Shown: positions 1 through 11,669, counted from the first letter of the stretch. The stretch is DNA of 64,000 nucleotides from Trichobilharzia szidati (GCA_944472155.2 OX235272.1:89348020-89412019), one strand, 5' to 3'. Translations and numbers: made by a program. Notes: a model not told the origin generated them from the sequence alone.

Positions 1-38
1 AATACTACTATTATTGCTAATATTTATGTACATATTAA

Positions 39-345
39 CCAGGTGCAGCAGGTTGAAGGTGAGGCAGTAACTTATCGAAGAAGACACTGCTAAGTGGTCG
101 CGCTATGTCATGAATCGGCAGAAGTTAGAATTCATGGGTTGGCCATTGGATCGGGTCCCAGTGGCTTAATGGTCTACGAGCTCACTAGCCTTTCTAACCA
201 GAAGGTTCTCGATTAGAACCCTGATGGTGGATGCGTACTGATGAAGAGTCCCAAACTAGGCTGACGAAACAGCTATCCAGTAACCCTTGCAGGTTTTCCA
301 CTGGTTCTCTAACTGATGTCAGCTCATGATGAAATCCTCCAACGA
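39..345 (+). repeat. HHR-A tRNA-headed hammerhead SINE-like element
   Basis: This is a copy of the family called HHR-A here, more than 15 copies of which lie in the window. It has a tRNA-like head with A-box-like TGGCTTAATGG near 165 and a decayed B box near 212. A hammerhead-like segment (235-283) and the family tail (TTTTCCACTGGTTCTCTAAC, then a stretch containing CAGCTCATGATG) follow. Pol III SINEs with hammerheads are known from schistosomes (Sm-alpha). The copy is truncated on its left and probably inert. Confidence 0.75.
235..283 (+). ncRNA. degenerate hammerhead ribozyme, HHR-A (C3-to-A type)
   Basis: Stem I GTACTG (235-240) pairs with CAGTA near 278. The core reads ATGAAGA where CTGAAGA is expected, so core residue C3 is A. 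Stem II GTCC...GGAC is broken by a 3-nt insertion (CTG) before GAAA. Loss of C3 should abolish catalysis, so this is read as a dead ribozyme. Confidence 0.6.
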
Positions 346-410
346 ATAAAAAGAATCCCTACAAAACCAATACTTGCTAATTACATTTCCTAAGTTTCTT
401 TATTAATAAT

Positions 411-450
411 AATAGCTTTATTCCAAACAGTACTTCTGGTACAAATATGG
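411..450 (-). repeat. LINE 3' tail (GGAATAAAGC plus TATT repeats)
   Basis: Read on the minus strand this is GTACTGTTTGGAATAAAGC followed by an ATT-type repeat. It is the same tail that ends the CR1-like fragment on the opposite strand near 1050-1090. It contains an AATAAA signal and a short microsatellite tail, typical of CR1-type LINE 3' ends. It abuts the plus-strand reverse-transcriptase piece, so two insertions or an inversion meet here. Confidence 0.5.
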
Positions 451-1090
451 AATTCACAGGCAAAAAGAAACATTATATAAATCCAAAGATAAGTTAGGAC
501 TTAAAAAGATTAATGCTCAAATCAAATCTGAAATCAAAAATCTTAATGCTATCTATAACGATACACTTTTATCATGCAAATCTCCTATCAGCATGTGGAA
601 ACTTTTTAATGAAATTACTGGCAATAGTAAGCGATGTAATGTGTTTCCCTCTTATGATGTTAATGCTCTTAATCAGTCTTTTATACGCTCTCCTTCTACT
701 ATAACTACTTCTAATGTTACTAATCATGTAGCTAATAACTTTCATGACTTTAATGATCTCAATGTTCTAAAATGTCTTAAAACGCTTAAGCCCTCACGTA
801 GCCTTGGCCCTGATGGTATTCCTGCATATGTTCTAAAACAATGTGCAGATGCTTTGTGTTCTCCACTAACCAACATCCTAAATGCTTCTTTCTCCAAAAA
901 TGTCGTACCTGATGCATGGAAAGACATTAAAATAGTCCCTGTCCCTAAATCTGGCATTAGCAAGAACGTAAAGTTCAGACCCATTGCAATCACTTCCCCG
1001 TTTCTAAAGCTTATGGAAAAACTAGTAATGCTGAGAATTCCTTTCTGTATCACAAGTACTGTTTTGGAATAAAGCAAATTATTATTATTT
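445..1090 (+). pseudogene. CR1-like (SR1-type) LINE, reverse transcriptase N-terminal fragment
   Basis: One frame reads from about 445 to 1072 without stops. It carries the N-terminal fingers of a non-LTR reverse transcriptase: the SLGPDGIPAYVLKQC block near residues 70-85 of the 593-1072 reading frame, a VPVPKSG block, and FRPIAITSPFLKLMEKLV. In CR1/jockey-type enzymes these precede the catalytic palm (AFD and YADD). The palm is absent: after about 1035 the sequence jumps to the element's 3' tail (GGAATAAAGC, then ATT repeats). The copy is therefore internally deleted and cannot encode an enzyme. It once would have copied LINE RNA at its target. The family call rests on motif order only; other non-LTR clades share these motifs. 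Confidence 0.75.
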
Positions 1091-1499
1091 TCAGCATGTA
1101 ATTCAGTATTGCATCTAATTTTCTCATTACGGGGGCAATAATTAAAACAGGACATTTACATTAATAATAATTTACACTAATAATACTATTCAATAAGAAA
1201 TGAATATAAAATTAAATCAAGTGAAAATATTAGCGACAGTGGAACAATGAGAACAAAAAACAATGCCGTTCACTTAGAGTGGTAATTTCCTGACTTACGT
1301 TTTTCTCATCACATAAAATGTGTCTCGGCTAAATAAGGTATTGTAGAGTGTTTGTACTTAGTCATCCAAGCATACAATCTTCTATAGTTGCTTCTAGTTC
1401 TACCCAGTTGATGAGATGCAAGGAGAGAGTTGTGTATGGAGAGGATGTTCAGAGTCTGACAAGATAATATTTGCTGATTTCTTGCAGAAATCCAAGTGT

Positions 1500-2400
1500 T
1501 TACCTACAACAGAATTAACGAGTTGGTTTAGCAACACCCCACTCGCCCTACTGACGGCTTTTATCGCCTTGTGCAGTATAAAAAGTCTTTCTTAAGTAGC
1601 TCAGGAAAGATTAAGGGGGAGCACTGAAGAAGGTTAGGCAGAATACAAGGACTAACAAACTGTAACAGTAGAGACGGAATGCTACCCGATCGTCTTAACT
1701 CCCTCATGCAGAACATCAAACGAAATATCCTTCTGAAAACTAACATGATGTGGGAAGACGAGGTAAGTTGGTCAGAGGAAATACACAGTTCAAGGTATTT
1801 AACATTCGATTTGGTTTCAATTTCAATGCCATGTCTGATAGTGAAGCCGTGGGAACTAAACAGTTTACGAAAGTCACGCTTGTATCCGAAAGTGAAATTA
1901 ACTACCTGACTGATATTTGGAGGGATTAAGCTTAAGACTATTTGACGAGGACCACAGATTAATTTCTGATAAAAGGTTATTCATTTTGGAACAGTCTGAC
2001 TAAGAAGTAACAAGCATAGAAACAGTCACATCATCGGCATACTTAACTAAATTGGCTTCATCAGAATGGGGTAAGTTATGTAAGAAGAAAGAAAACAGAA
2101 GGTGAAGAAAGAACAGCTCGTTGAGGAACACCAGCTAGAGTAGGTGAGGCAGTGAAGGACTTCCCATTGTAAACAGTGTGCTGCCTCCCATCAGAAAGAT
2201 AGGAATGCAGCCACTTGATAATGCAGCACAATACTTGTGACGCAGCAAGCTTGTTTAACAGAAGAGGTCTAGGTACAGGGTCGAAAGCAGATGTGTAATC
2301 TAGGAAGGCACACCTAATATATTTTTGGCGCCTTTGTCTAAACTGAAACAATATTATGATATAAAATGACAGTGGCATCTAAAGTACACCTACTATGTTT
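1500..2400 (-). pseudogene. CR1-like LINE, reverse transcriptase palm fragment
   Basis: On the minus strand, 2378-2076 encodes the palm of a non-LTR reverse transcriptase. It contains FLDYTSAFDPV (the first catalytic Asp block), then WLHSYLSDGRQ and GVPQRAVLSSPSVFF. Further downstream, around 2045-1900, broken frames still show YADDVTVSM (the YADD catalytic box) and a LWSSSNSLKLNPSK block. Stops and frameshifts interrupt it (around 2076 and 2000), so it is a dead copy. It supplies the domain missing from the plus-strand CR1-like piece at 445-1090, but lies on the other strand, so the two are separate insertions or products of an inversion. The 5' part and endonuclease are not present. Confidence 0.75.
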
Positions 2401-2459
2401 ATAAGCAAACTGATTTGTTAACAAGCTGTACAATCCCACACATGTGTATATATTTACAT

Positions 2460-2812
2460 TTTCAAGAGTTAGTTTGTAGGTCAGACATAAAAAATTAAAT
2501 TCCTACAAACTGACTTTTAAAACTTAATTTGATGCTCACTAGTGACTGGCTACAAGATCAAGTTGCCTGAAGTCCCGGTGAGAAATCGTGACCGATGACA
2601 CTGACTATTAGTCCTACTAAAACCTTGAATTGGTAGACGTTAGAATTCATTGACTGGCCATTGAGTCGGGTTCCAGAGTCTGAATGGTCTACGAGCTTGC
2701 TGTGTAGCTGGAAAGTCCCCCAGTGACTGTGTACTGCTTCAAAGGCCTAAACTGGGACGAAACAGATGTTCCCTGGTTTTCACTGGTTCTCTAACTGATA
2801 TCGATCCACGGT
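2460..2812 (+). repeat. HHR-A element, degenerate
   Basis: The unit start (GATGCTCACTAGTGACTGGC near 2530), the tRNA-like head (2660-2700) and the tail (CACTGGTTCTCTAACTGATA near 2780) match HHR-A. The ribozyme region keeps stem I GTACTG (2731) and GGGACGAAAC, but the core reads CTTCAAA instead of CTGAAGA. It is inactive. Confidence 0.65.
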
Positions 2813-3188
2813 CAAACCTGAAGTATATATGTATGGTTTTTAAGAAAATATGTCCCGTAAAAAAATTCAAACAGAAGCGCGAAGACTTAAAACAATGGTA
2901 GTATGAAATGCAGTTAAAGTGTTCGTGATTATAATTGTAGCCATATGTCCAGTGTTAAAATCAATAATTTCAGGTACAAATTAGTTCACAGAATGTATAG
3001 GTCCTGGAAAAGGATGTAAAATTATAGGGTAAACAAGATTAGTAGGCAAATAAAGACATAACATAACATAACCGGAAGTTAGATAAGATAAGATAGAATT
3101 TAACATAGCAAAAATAATATTGATTTAAAGTAAAAAAATGGGAGAAGTGAAATAATACCGAAAACTGTTCAAAGATAGAATAACAATA

Positions 3189-4447
3189 ATGGTAATAACA
3201 AACGTAGTAGTAACAAGAACAAAGGCGCATAGATTAAATAAACAAAACGAATGCAAATTCATTGAGGATAATAATGTAGACGTGGGTGTTCCGATCCACT
3301 ACGTAAAGGAGCTACTATTGAAGGGTACTTTTAATGTCCAGTTCAAGTTCAACAACACGCTCTATAGACAAAGGGATGCAGTGGCAATGGGATCACCACT
3401 GCGTCCTGTACTTGCGGACTGCTTCTTGGCAAGTCTGGAGAATAGTATGTTACGACCTACTATAGACAGTTTCCATTTGTATCAAAGATACATGGATGAT
3501 ACTTTCATCATATGTCATGAGAATGTTGACATCGAAATGATAACTAAGGAGTTCAACAGCTGCTATCATGCCATCTAGTTCACGCTGGAATCAGAGATGA
3601 ACTCGGAATTCCATTTTTTGAATGTTTTTCTAAAAAGGAAATCTGATGGTTCCCTTCAAAGATCAGTCTACAGGAAACCAACTTGGAATGATTAATACAC
3701 GAATTTTCATAGTTAGATCCTTTTGAGAAGAAGGAGAAACCTGATTCACTCTTTATCCTCAAGAAGAAGAATAAGAAGGATATGTTCCAATGATACAATC
3801 GACGAAGAACTGGAGCGACTCAGACAAGTCCTCATGGAAAATGGATATCTTCCAAGACTCATCGAGAAAAAAATGAAGTTAAATCAAAAGCCTGAAAGAA
3901 CCTAGACGGTGCCGCAGAAAGTGCTATTTATGAACATTGAATTTAAAGGTGATACCGCTGCTGAGATCCTAAAGAACCGCTTATGCAGACCACTTAGAAA
4001 AGCCTTTTTGCGGCTGACCTACGGATCACTTTCTACAGCCGACAAATGATGAATGGATATGTGAAGGATAAACCGCTGTCACTTTGGGCCACTTCAATGT
4101 GTTTTTATAAATTCACCTGCTCGTGTGGAGCTAGTTATATTGGTCACACAAAGCGCACACTTTCCAAATGCATCTCTGAACATTATCTGGCATGGTTAGC
4201 AAAAGGATGATGCAAGACAGTTACTAGCTCATTTCTCGAGCACTTGGTGAACTCAAGCCACGTAGCTCCACCAGAGTCATCTTTCAAGATCATCTATAGG
4301 GTGAGACCAAATGGTACGAAGGGCGTCAGGTTTCGGCATTTGTGTATGGCGGATGCGTTGGCGATTCGTCAATACCACCCCAAACTCTGCATACAGAAAA
4401 AGTTTATCCAGTCTCTTATTGTGCCATGGTACGTCTCAAACTCTTAA
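3189..4447 (+). pseudogene. Penelope-like element: RT palm/thumb plus GIY-YIG endonuclease, broken
   Basis: The first part (3240-3578) reads as a PLE reverse transcriptase palm: YRQRDAVAMGSPLRPVLADC, then YMDDTFIICH, where YMDD carries the catalytic aspartates. After one in-frame TAG (3576-3578) the same frame continues with SEFHFLNVFLKRK and SVYRKPTW, the conserved PLE thumb. More stops follow. Around 4100-4210 another frame gives the C-terminal endonuclease: CSCGASYIGHTKRTLSKCISE, a GIY-YIG family motif with its Cys pair, and the C-terminal block runs to a stop at 4447. PLEs prime reverse transcription at chromosomal nicks made by this endonuclease. Frameshifts near 3700 and 3900 and several stops make this copy non-functional. 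The start is truncated: no N-terminal RT fingers were seen. Confidence 0.88.
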
Positions 4448-4860
4448 CTAGTCGTTTCCTGTTAAAAATTTTATTTTTTAATTTTACTTTTAGTTTACTT
4501 CTACTGTAATAACTAATTCACTTTTGTCACTCCTACACGTTCCATTTGCACGCTTTCTAACCCTCTTCACACTGGTTAAATTGACATTCAACTACCTTTA
4601 TTTTCACTCAATAACAACTTTTACTTTAATAAATTTTTAACCCCTTCTTCCTTTGTGCCGTTGAGTACCACGTAATTTACAACTTTTATTTTTAACTCTA
4701 AAGTCACTTCTGAGTAATTATATCAATTATGTCACCTCTTATTGCTCAGTAATAGACTACTATACATTTTTGGTAAATATGAATACAACTGTACAGCCTG
4801 TGGAGATGATTTCGTCGATAAAGAAAATTTTCTTCAAAACGAAAGGTAAATAAATAAATG
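4448..4860 (+). repeat. PLE 3' flank / terminal-repeat-like sequence
   Basis: The AT-rich sequence directly after the PLE frame ends near 4790-4850 with a GTACAGCCTG...GTCGATAAAGAAAAT segment. It loosely resembles the PLE-1 terminal repeat near 16,520-16,570. It is probably the non-coding 3' end of the same insertion. No intact ribozyme core was found. Confidence 0.4.
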
Positions 4861-5714
4861 TTTATCCCCCTTATGGCTTAGGTAGATATAGGCATTGTAC
4901 ATACTTTCTCTGTACACAAAGGTGTGCCTTGGATTCTTGGATAGCCAAGGCCCCCACTGTCTTTAGATGTTTGGAACGATGAAAACGTAGAAAATTGGTA
5001 TGAATTCAAAAGATGATCTTTAAATCATCACGGAAGCTGGTCTGGTGTTTCAGAATAGAACTTCACATATCCTTTCTTTCTTTCTTGAAAAGCCAATCTG
5101 TAGTGTGTTCTCTTATCTATGTGGAAAGCGTTCTCTGGAGGTGTCTAGACGAGGAAGCTTACCTTTTACAGAGACTGAACCGTGCAGTACTGTACAGCAT
5201 TGTGTTAAAAGCTAATTAAAAGTGTGCACCAGTTCATATATTGATCAATGGATAAAATTGCTTCATTAAACCAATAAGGAATGAAACTGAGTTTAAGCGG
5301 TTTGATGGATGGAAAATTTCGGTATGACATTTGATCCCATCAATGATGGATAACAATAATTAGATAATGATGAGTTTCGTCATTTTTTTCGTCAATTTTT
5401 TCAACTTTGAAAAACAACAATGTATAAATGGGAATATTTCTTTTTGAGTTAACAGTTCCGCTATTTTCCTGTTGTTAGTTTGTATGTTTTGATAAATAAA
5501 AAGTCTAGACTGTAAGTTCTCCGACAGATACCTACTCATAATGGATTTTCATTTTGTTTTTCATTGTAAATGTATCAATTGTATTCATATCTGTATACTT
5601 AAGAGGGATTAGAACAGTAATCACTTACCAGTGCATCAAACGGATTCATTTTTTCCCAGTGCTGAAAAACCAGACATTATAGCGAATAATATTAAGTTGG
5701 TTTACTCAGTGAGA
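4861..5714. other. No recognisable feature
   Basis: AT-rich unique-looking sequence. The only reading frame (5013-5219) is short, has no motif and is taken as chance. Confidence 0.4.
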
Positions 5715-5940
5715 GACTAAGTATACTCCTTGGAAGAAGGAGGACTATTCAATGGGGGGAGTAAACCTTTTAGATTCTGCAGTTCGATTCCCGGCCGACT
5801 TACTCCAAAACCTTGTTTAGTCAGCAGTAAGCCCAGGAAAGAAAGAGGGTTGGCCGTGAGGCTAGCAACCCCACCCCCTAGAAAAGTACCATTGATATTG
5901 AAACGTTCCCTTTGGAACGTAACGGAATAAAAGAAAGATA
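5715..5940 (+). repeat. SINE-D (tRNA-headed, RTE-tailed) copy
   Basis: The B-box-like CAGTTCGATTCCC (5784 on) is followed by a body shared with copies at 31.1, 52.9 and 56.7 kb: CCCAGGAAAGA, GGTTGGCCGTGAGGCTAGCA, then ACGTTCCCTTTGGAACGTAA and GGAATAAAA. The tail hairpin GTTCC...GGAAC and the A-rich end match RTE LINE 3' ends in the window, so RTE machinery probably mobilised it. Confidence 0.65.
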
Positions 5941-6239
5941 TAACTGTTTTTCCTATAGTTTGTACATTCCTCTTTTCGTGTCAGATGAATAGGTAAGTGT
6001 CGTTACGTGTGATAAGTTTGAACAATTTTAATTTACAGCATTCTAAAGAGTATTAATTAGTTGGTGATGGCTGGCATTGGGACCTGAGATTCACTATTCT
6101 TTCTGTCTGTGACTCGTAAGCTCAATGCGCTGCAATATCCATTGGGGGATAATATCCGTGCCCAGTATCAAATCTAGCACCCACTGACGTGATTTATAGG
6201 TGAGGCTTTTTGTATACTCGTGCCGTAATGTGGAAATTA

Positions 6240-6600
6240 TACTTATTAGGAGCTGGTTTTCAGGGATTTGATTGTTTACGGATTCGGTCACAAGTTCAAC
6301 ATTGGTGACAGAACAACTGGAAGGCTTGTGAGTACTGTAAAATTGTTTCATCCCAGTTTAGGACTCTTCAGTAGTACTCAGTCACCAAGGTTTGAAGATA
6401 GGGGATCGTAGATCACTCGAACCCTGTCCGGTGGCCTGTGAATTTGACCTTCTGCCACTTCACGATATATAGTGCAGTTGCCAGCTAATGACACAGACAG
6501 GTCATTGTTTTCTTATCTGGCTTGATGAACCATACTGTTCACGACTTCGCATTTGAACTCCAGGTAGAACAGACTATTCAGATACAAAGCGAAATGGAAT
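6240..6600 (-). repeat. HHR-A element, diverged
   Basis: Minus-strand copy. The tail region (GGGATTTGATTGTTTACGG near 6257) is followed by the ribozyme segment near 6335-6395, which retains CTGAAGA and GTCC in minus sense with stem I GTACT/AGTAC. GAAA follows stem II, but the cleavage-site region is altered. The tRNA-like head is decayed. Confidence 0.6.
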
Positions 6601-6744
6601 TATTTTCTTTTGTTATCTATTAGGAGACATGCGTTATCTTCAGGCAACCAACACGAAAGTTAACGAAGCTGTAGTCGGTACATTTAAGGCTTTCAATTAC
6701 ATTTAAACTAACTAACTCACTCCAAGAACACTTTATTGTCTTAG

Positions 6745-7075
6745 GGACTAGGTAGCTTGATTTATCAAATACTATGTAATGACTCTGAGGTCGACTACAT
6801 AGGTCAAACTGGTAGATCGGAATTCAGAAGTTTACCTGGACTTAGAATGAGTTATCATGCTAGATTAAATAATCTGGGAAAACGTTCGGCCATTGTGATA
6901 CGTTCACTTGCATGTATTCACATAATAAGGTGGAATTGGGTAAAATTATTAAAAATTAATACAGTGGGATGAAGGGAGAGAGCAATCATTGAATCTTTGT
7001 TCACTGAATCAACATCAAACACACGAAATGACGCAATACCAGTACTGGATATATAGAAAATCACAGTAAGAAATC
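6745..7075 (+). pseudogene. PLE GIY-YIG endonuclease fragment
   Basis: The frame 6757-6972 starts IYQILCNDSEVDYIGQTGRS, a GIY-YIG endonuclease N-terminal motif (Y...C...YIGQT.R). After further PLE-like residues (H-I-I-R-W-N-W at about residues 55-61) there is a TGA, and the frame resumes with RERAIIESLFTES and ends near 7060. This matches the C-terminal endonuclease region of a PLE lineage different from the 3.2-kb copy. No RT domain is attached, so it is a 5'-truncated, dead copy. The GIY-YIG fold also occurs in other proteins, but the length and surrounding PLE fragments favour a retroelement. Confidence 0.7.
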
Positions 7076-7439
7076 ATCAAGGGTAAAAGTGTATAAAGCA
7101 AGTTATCAACTTATGTAAGTACAGTGATATGATTATGAATAATAAATTGTATGTGAAACGTCATCCAATTATTAGTACTATATCAGTGTGTGTTGTATTA
7201 CTATTATATACATATTGTGAGTAGTAATAGTGGGATCAATTTGATATAATTTACAGTGTGTGACCACTTTCATATACGTTCCCTCGGTGAACAAGATATT
7301 ACTTTCTCGATAGGATTTCAGTCAAAACTAAGTATTCTGTTCGAAAACAGTGATTTCTATTGACATGAGGTCAATCTTCTCCTAATTCCTCTTGCTAAAG
7401 ACTTTTGATTTCATTTTCGAATCTCTCCTAGTGGAATAT

Positions 7440-7740
7440 ACAGAGGTAGGTATACCAATTCAAATTCTGTGGAGGAGCAACTTTGTTGTGTGATGAATTC
7501 AGAGTGTCGGTTAAACATGAGAATTTATCGTCGGTTAGAAGGCATGACTATGGGTTCGGCATTAAGGCTGTCTTTAAGCTTACTTAGTAATGGAGATGTC
7601 GAAAATTTTTTCACTGAATTGCTCAGTCAACAAGCTCTTATTGTAATTATTCGGCTGATTTCACGAGTGATCACTGAAATCAACGGGGTACTGGACAACA
7701 GATTCATCCCATTTCAGGAATCTTCATCAGTGTGCACCTA
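7440..7740 (+). pseudogene. PLE reverse transcriptase fragment
   Basis: The reading frame 7469-7741 contains NMRIYRRLEGMTMGSALRLS. It corresponds to the PLE palm block seen as LYRQRDAVAMGSPLRPVLAD at 3.35 kb. After MGSAL the match decays quickly and the YMDD box is not seen, so only about 50 codons are supported. It probably shares origin with the fragment at 6.7 kb, although the order (endonuclease before RT) means it is a separate or rearranged insertion. Confidence 0.5.
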
Positions 7741-8789
7741 AGACATAGCCACCAGGGATGAAAATTGTGATCTTCAGATTTCCAGACCAAGCCTGTCGAC
7801 TACTCAGCCACTTCGGATGGAATTCAGTGACCCCTGGATTCTTACTTTGTCAATTCGTGATACAACACTTCATCATAATATGGTAGACTCGTCTAGTCAC
7901 GCATTTTCATACTGCAGCTCCACGGAATCTTTCTAGTAGCCATCAGTGAGCTTGCTAATGATTGATATTCAGATTTTAGGCTCTGGTTGTTATCTTGATT
8001 CGTGACGAAAATCTAACGACTGGAACTAGGCCGAAAATCCTCAAAAATCCCTTATTCTGAAACTCTTGCTTAGTTTGAGATACTTTCTGACGTCTTGAAT
8101 TTGTGGACGCAGCTGAGGCGATCGTGAGAAATACTTTTTAGCCTAATATGTGAGTTCCCAAAAATGCGTTTTTCAAGCCTTTTTTATTTCTCCTATGGCT
8201 TTCACCTTCAAGTTAGACATAAGTGGGACAGTTTTCTAGCCTGGCAACACAGCATAACTATAAAAACATTCTCTGTATTGTCATCAGTATCATACTCTGT
8301 GTTATAATCGTAGTTTCAGAATTTGTTATAAAAACAAATACTATACAGTCTAACTGCTATGAGACGATAGTTATTTTTCCACTCTACCCTTGCAAACATA
8401 CATAATTTAAATGCACGTTCACAAGGATTAACTATCTTGATTAGATAAACACTTGAATGAATTTATTGTTATTGTTATTATTAGTAGTATAGTATTATTG
8501 TTACTGCTCCATTGTTATTATGATCGCCTTGATTATTGTCGGCTAGTTTATTTACTTGAACTTTAATTCTATCAGCAGTATTGATATCGAATGTCTATCC
8601 TGAATTATTGTGATTTATTGTCAAGTCTGATGAGAAATCACTGAAAGTGCATATTTGCTTAAAGTATGTTCTCTAATAAACAATTGCCCTTTTAATGTGG
8701 TCTATAGAATGAAACAATTTCACTGTATTGTGAAACTGTGGTGACAGTTATGTTGGGTGTAAGATTTATTGGTACATACACACAAAAAT

Positions 8790-9700
8790 AAAATTGAAGG
8801 ATGTGGACTTCGCTGATGATATATGTCTGATTTCCCACGAACTGGAAGATATGCAAGTGAAAAGCAACAAGTTGGCGACAGAAGAAGCATCAAATATAAG
8901 GCTTCAGGTGAACATAGAGAAGACTGAGGTGATGAAGATTCCTGGCCAACAGCAACCGCAACAACCACAACAACAAATGACAACAATCAGCAAAATGGTA
9001 GAAATCTGAAAGAAGAAACCTCCTTTACCTATCTACCTACCTACCTACCTGGGAAGCATCGTTTCAACTACAAGTGGACGGAACTGATGAGGATATCAAA
9101 GAGAGGATCGGGAAGGCAAGACAAGCTTTCATTACACTCAAGTCTGTGTGGAGATCAACAGCAATACTCAGCATGAAAGATAAGATCCGGATTTTCAACT
9201 CCAATGTGAAGTCAGTGCTCCCTACTATACAGATCAGAGACTTCGTGCCGCGCCGCGCCACGAAGGCTACTTCGAACAAACTACAAACCTTCACCAATAG
9301 TTATCTTTGCTCAATACTCAAGATCATTTGGCCTAAAAAAGATCAGCAACAGGGATCTCTGGCAATGAGCGAACAAATCCAGCAGGAACCGATTGCGTAA
9401 CAAATATGCAGGACAAAATGGAGGTGGATTGGCCATACTCTGAGAAAACAATCAAGTGAGTGACATCACAAGCCATGCCATCACTCGAGTGGAACCCGAA
9501 TGGGAAGCGGCGAGTTGGTCGTCAGTTCGAGGGTGGGGTGACATGGAGGAGGTCATGCGAAAAGGAGATGAAAGCATGTGGTCAGACGTGGAACCAGGTG
9601 AAAACGTTGGCAGAGAACGGAAAGCAATGGAGACGTGCGGCTGAAGCCCTATGTTCCTCTAGAAACTAAAGGAAACAATAATAAATAATAATAAGACTTA
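8790..9700 (+). pseudogene. RTE-type (SR2-like) LINE, RT 3' half
   Basis: The first block (8794-9009) reads DFADDICLISHELEDMQVKS, where ADD is the catalytic box, and then NIRLQVNIEKTEVM, both typical of RTE LINEs. After a frameshift near 9030 the frame 9074-9400 gives DEDIKERIGKARQAFITLKS and KDKIRIFNSNVKSVL. A third frame (9460-9669) holds the C-terminus: WNPNGKRRVGRQ, then WRRAAEALCSSRN before the stop. The 3' end is a short hairpin plus an AATAATAAATAATAATAA tail. A (CTAC)n expansion sits at 9035-9053. Frameshifts make it dead. The endonuclease and N-terminal RT are missing (5' truncation), as expected of target-primed reverse transcription. Confidence 0.85.
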
Positions 9701-10430
9701 TTGGACACTTTACACAACGTGTTAATGAACATTTTCAATCGTCGTTTCACATAAAGGACGGACAAAAACCATCCGAAGCTATATTTTGTCACATATAGTC
9801 GATGGCGGTTATTCAATGGAAAAAACAAACAAAAGAAAATCATTCAGGATGATTTAACGCGTCCTACAAAATCCGTATTTGTCTACTGAATATAGCTAGG
9901 CTAAAACGATTGACATTTGAATGATTAAGTCTAAACTATACAATCAGAAAAAGTTGGTACAGCGATTATGCGTCCTTTGGCGAGTTAAGATCTAACCAGT
10001 TGGCGATTCCCGTTCTTATCAGCCTTTGATTTTATTACATTTTGAATAGAACATAGTTTATTCTCTCCTGTTACAATCCAGCATTACTTAGTCGGACTAT
10101 TTGTTTTTCCTACGATTTATCTACTCCATCTACCTGGATATTTGTTTGTTTAATCATGCTGTTTTTTCACTATCCAATGTTATCACCAATTGCTCCAGTT
10201 TGTCATCTTTGTTATCGATAGAATAATAATAATTATTATTAATTGTATAATGTATGTGTACAGTCTTACTATCCTATTGACAAAACACCGTGATTCGTTT
10301 ATATTTGAATTTTTATTTGTAAATTTATGTATATTAGAGTTAAGCCTAATGTGATCTAATTGAAAACAACACGTTTCGCTTACATGTGTTATTCTAAATA
10401 TTACTGTGGATATCTTCAATATTTCAATAA
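9700..10430. other. Mostly unannotated; possible eroded GIY-YIG piece at 9690-9830
   Basis: Between 9690 and 9830 one frame reads RLIGHFTQRVNEHFQSSFHI, vaguely like the R...EH portion of GIY-YIG or related retroelement endonucleases. The rest is AT-rich with nothing recognised. Confidence 0.25.
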
Positions 10431-10574
10431 ATATAATTCAACTTAAAGTAATTTTGGTAAATGGTGATCAGCAGTGGAATCCACAGGCCTGAAATTTTGG
10501 TCCATTGTTCAACGAGAGAATCAAAATTGAATCATAAACAAATAGTTAACTGGCTCCTGTGTCACAGTAGGTGG

Positions 10575-10850
10575 TTGTCGTGGCCCAAATTGTCTAGTGG
10601 ATAACACTATGACATTTGAGACGATGAGTAATGGGTTCGAGAGTCAGTGGAAGAACCGTCAATCACTCGAAATCTCAGATACTTCCAGCTGACGAGTCCG
10701 GAATAGGACCAAATTCGCATTTTGGATTCCAGTGTTTGTTAGTACCTACCAAATGACCTCAAGTTAATCCTCAGACGTCGTCAAAGTATCTGTGCTAGGA
10801 GACGCTGACTTGTTAAGAGAGGCCAGACATTTCGGTGCAATCAGGCAGCA
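10575..10850 (+). repeat. Sm-alpha-like hammerhead SINE
   Basis: The head GGCCCAAATTGTCTAGTGG (A-box-like) and TGGGTTCGAGAG (B-box-like, about 10632) are followed by a hammerhead segment and the body ACCAAATGACCTCAAGTTA. This order matches the schistosome Sm-alpha family (pol III promoter, then hammerhead). An inverted sister copy lies at 10,905-11,205. Confidence 0.8.
10684..10730 (+). ncRNA. Sm-alpha-type hammerhead, inactivated
   Basis: Stem I TTCCAG precedes the core CTGACGA (10689-10695). Stem II GTCC...GGAC (696-709) is intact, but the following GAAA is CAAA, so the essential G12 is lost. The short stem III is degraded from ACGCGCGT to ATTCGCAT. The TTGGATTCC stem I partner is present. 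Predicted dead. Confidence 0.7.
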
Positions 10851-10904
10851 GGAACATCAAGATTAAATCGAAAACATAATTCAACTTAGTTATAATTAAT
10901 CTCG

Positions 10905-11205
10905 ACCTGTGACATAATCTTATTTAGCATCTTTTGCAGTAAGATATCGGCGGCTCATAGTACAGAGGCTTCAACGACGTCTGAGGACTAACTTTAGGTC
11001 ATTTGGTGGGTGCTAACTAGTATTGGAATCCAGAACACGAGTTTTGTCCTATTCGAGACTTATCAGATAGGTGTGCCAGCAATTTGGAGTGAGTGATGGT
11101 GCTCTCACTGACACTCTAACCTATTACTCATCGTTTCAAATGCCATAGTGTTATCCACTAGACCACTTGGGCCACGAGAGCCACCTTTAATGCAACAGGC
11201 ATCAG
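10905..11205 (-). repeat. Sm-alpha-like hammerhead SINE, inverted partner
   Basis: The minus strand gives GTGGCCCAAGTGGTCTAGTG, then a tRNA-like head, a hammerhead-like segment at about 11,025-11,075 (core CTGATAA, GGAC then AAAA instead of GAAA), TGTTCTGGATTCC, and the body through ACCAAATGACC. G8 and G12 of the core are mutated, so it is inactive. With 10,575-10,850 it forms a head-to-head inverted pair. Confidence 0.8.
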
Positions 11206-11234
11206 CTATTTTTTGTTTTAATTAAATTTTAGCG

Positions 11235-11400
11235 TTTGAAATGGTGTAGTGGTCTTGAGTCTCAGTAGGAACACCATCACTCACTGGGAATGCAGGTACG
11301 TCCAGATGATGAGTCCGAAGTAGGAAGAAATACACCTCCTCGATTCTACTAGTAGTCACTATCCACCGAGTTATACTTAATGATTGCTTAAATCACGAAG
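11235..11400 (+). repeat. Sm-alpha-like element, third copy (partial)
   Basis: CACCATCACTCACTGGGAAT, GCAGGTACGTCCAG, ATGATGA, GTCCGAAGTAGGA and GAAA follow the Sm-alpha order. The core residue C3 is A (ATGATGA for CTGATGA) and stem II has lost its last C. The head is truncated. Confidence 0.7.
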
Positions 11401-11669
11401 TCTGATTCAATTTCAAACAAATGGAATGAATATTTTTGAATCACAGTTGCATAACTGAGACATTAACGTGTGATTAGTTTCTAGCTACTTCTGTTTTCTT
11501 CCAACATTGACAAAAATAAATTGGAGATCAACTATTATAAATATTCTTTCTTTGCCTAACCATTAGTTTCGCAAATATTTTGCCTGTTTATTTAAATTGA
11601 AGTGTCTGTGAATCCTAGTTAGTAACTAACAGGCATCCAATTATAATATCTAATACAGTCCTTAAATAG

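Noticed and set aside
7820..7960. Very decayed HHR-A copy
   Set aside because: Only short patches (CTGCAGCTCC, AGCCATCAGTGAGC) match; below the level needed for a call.
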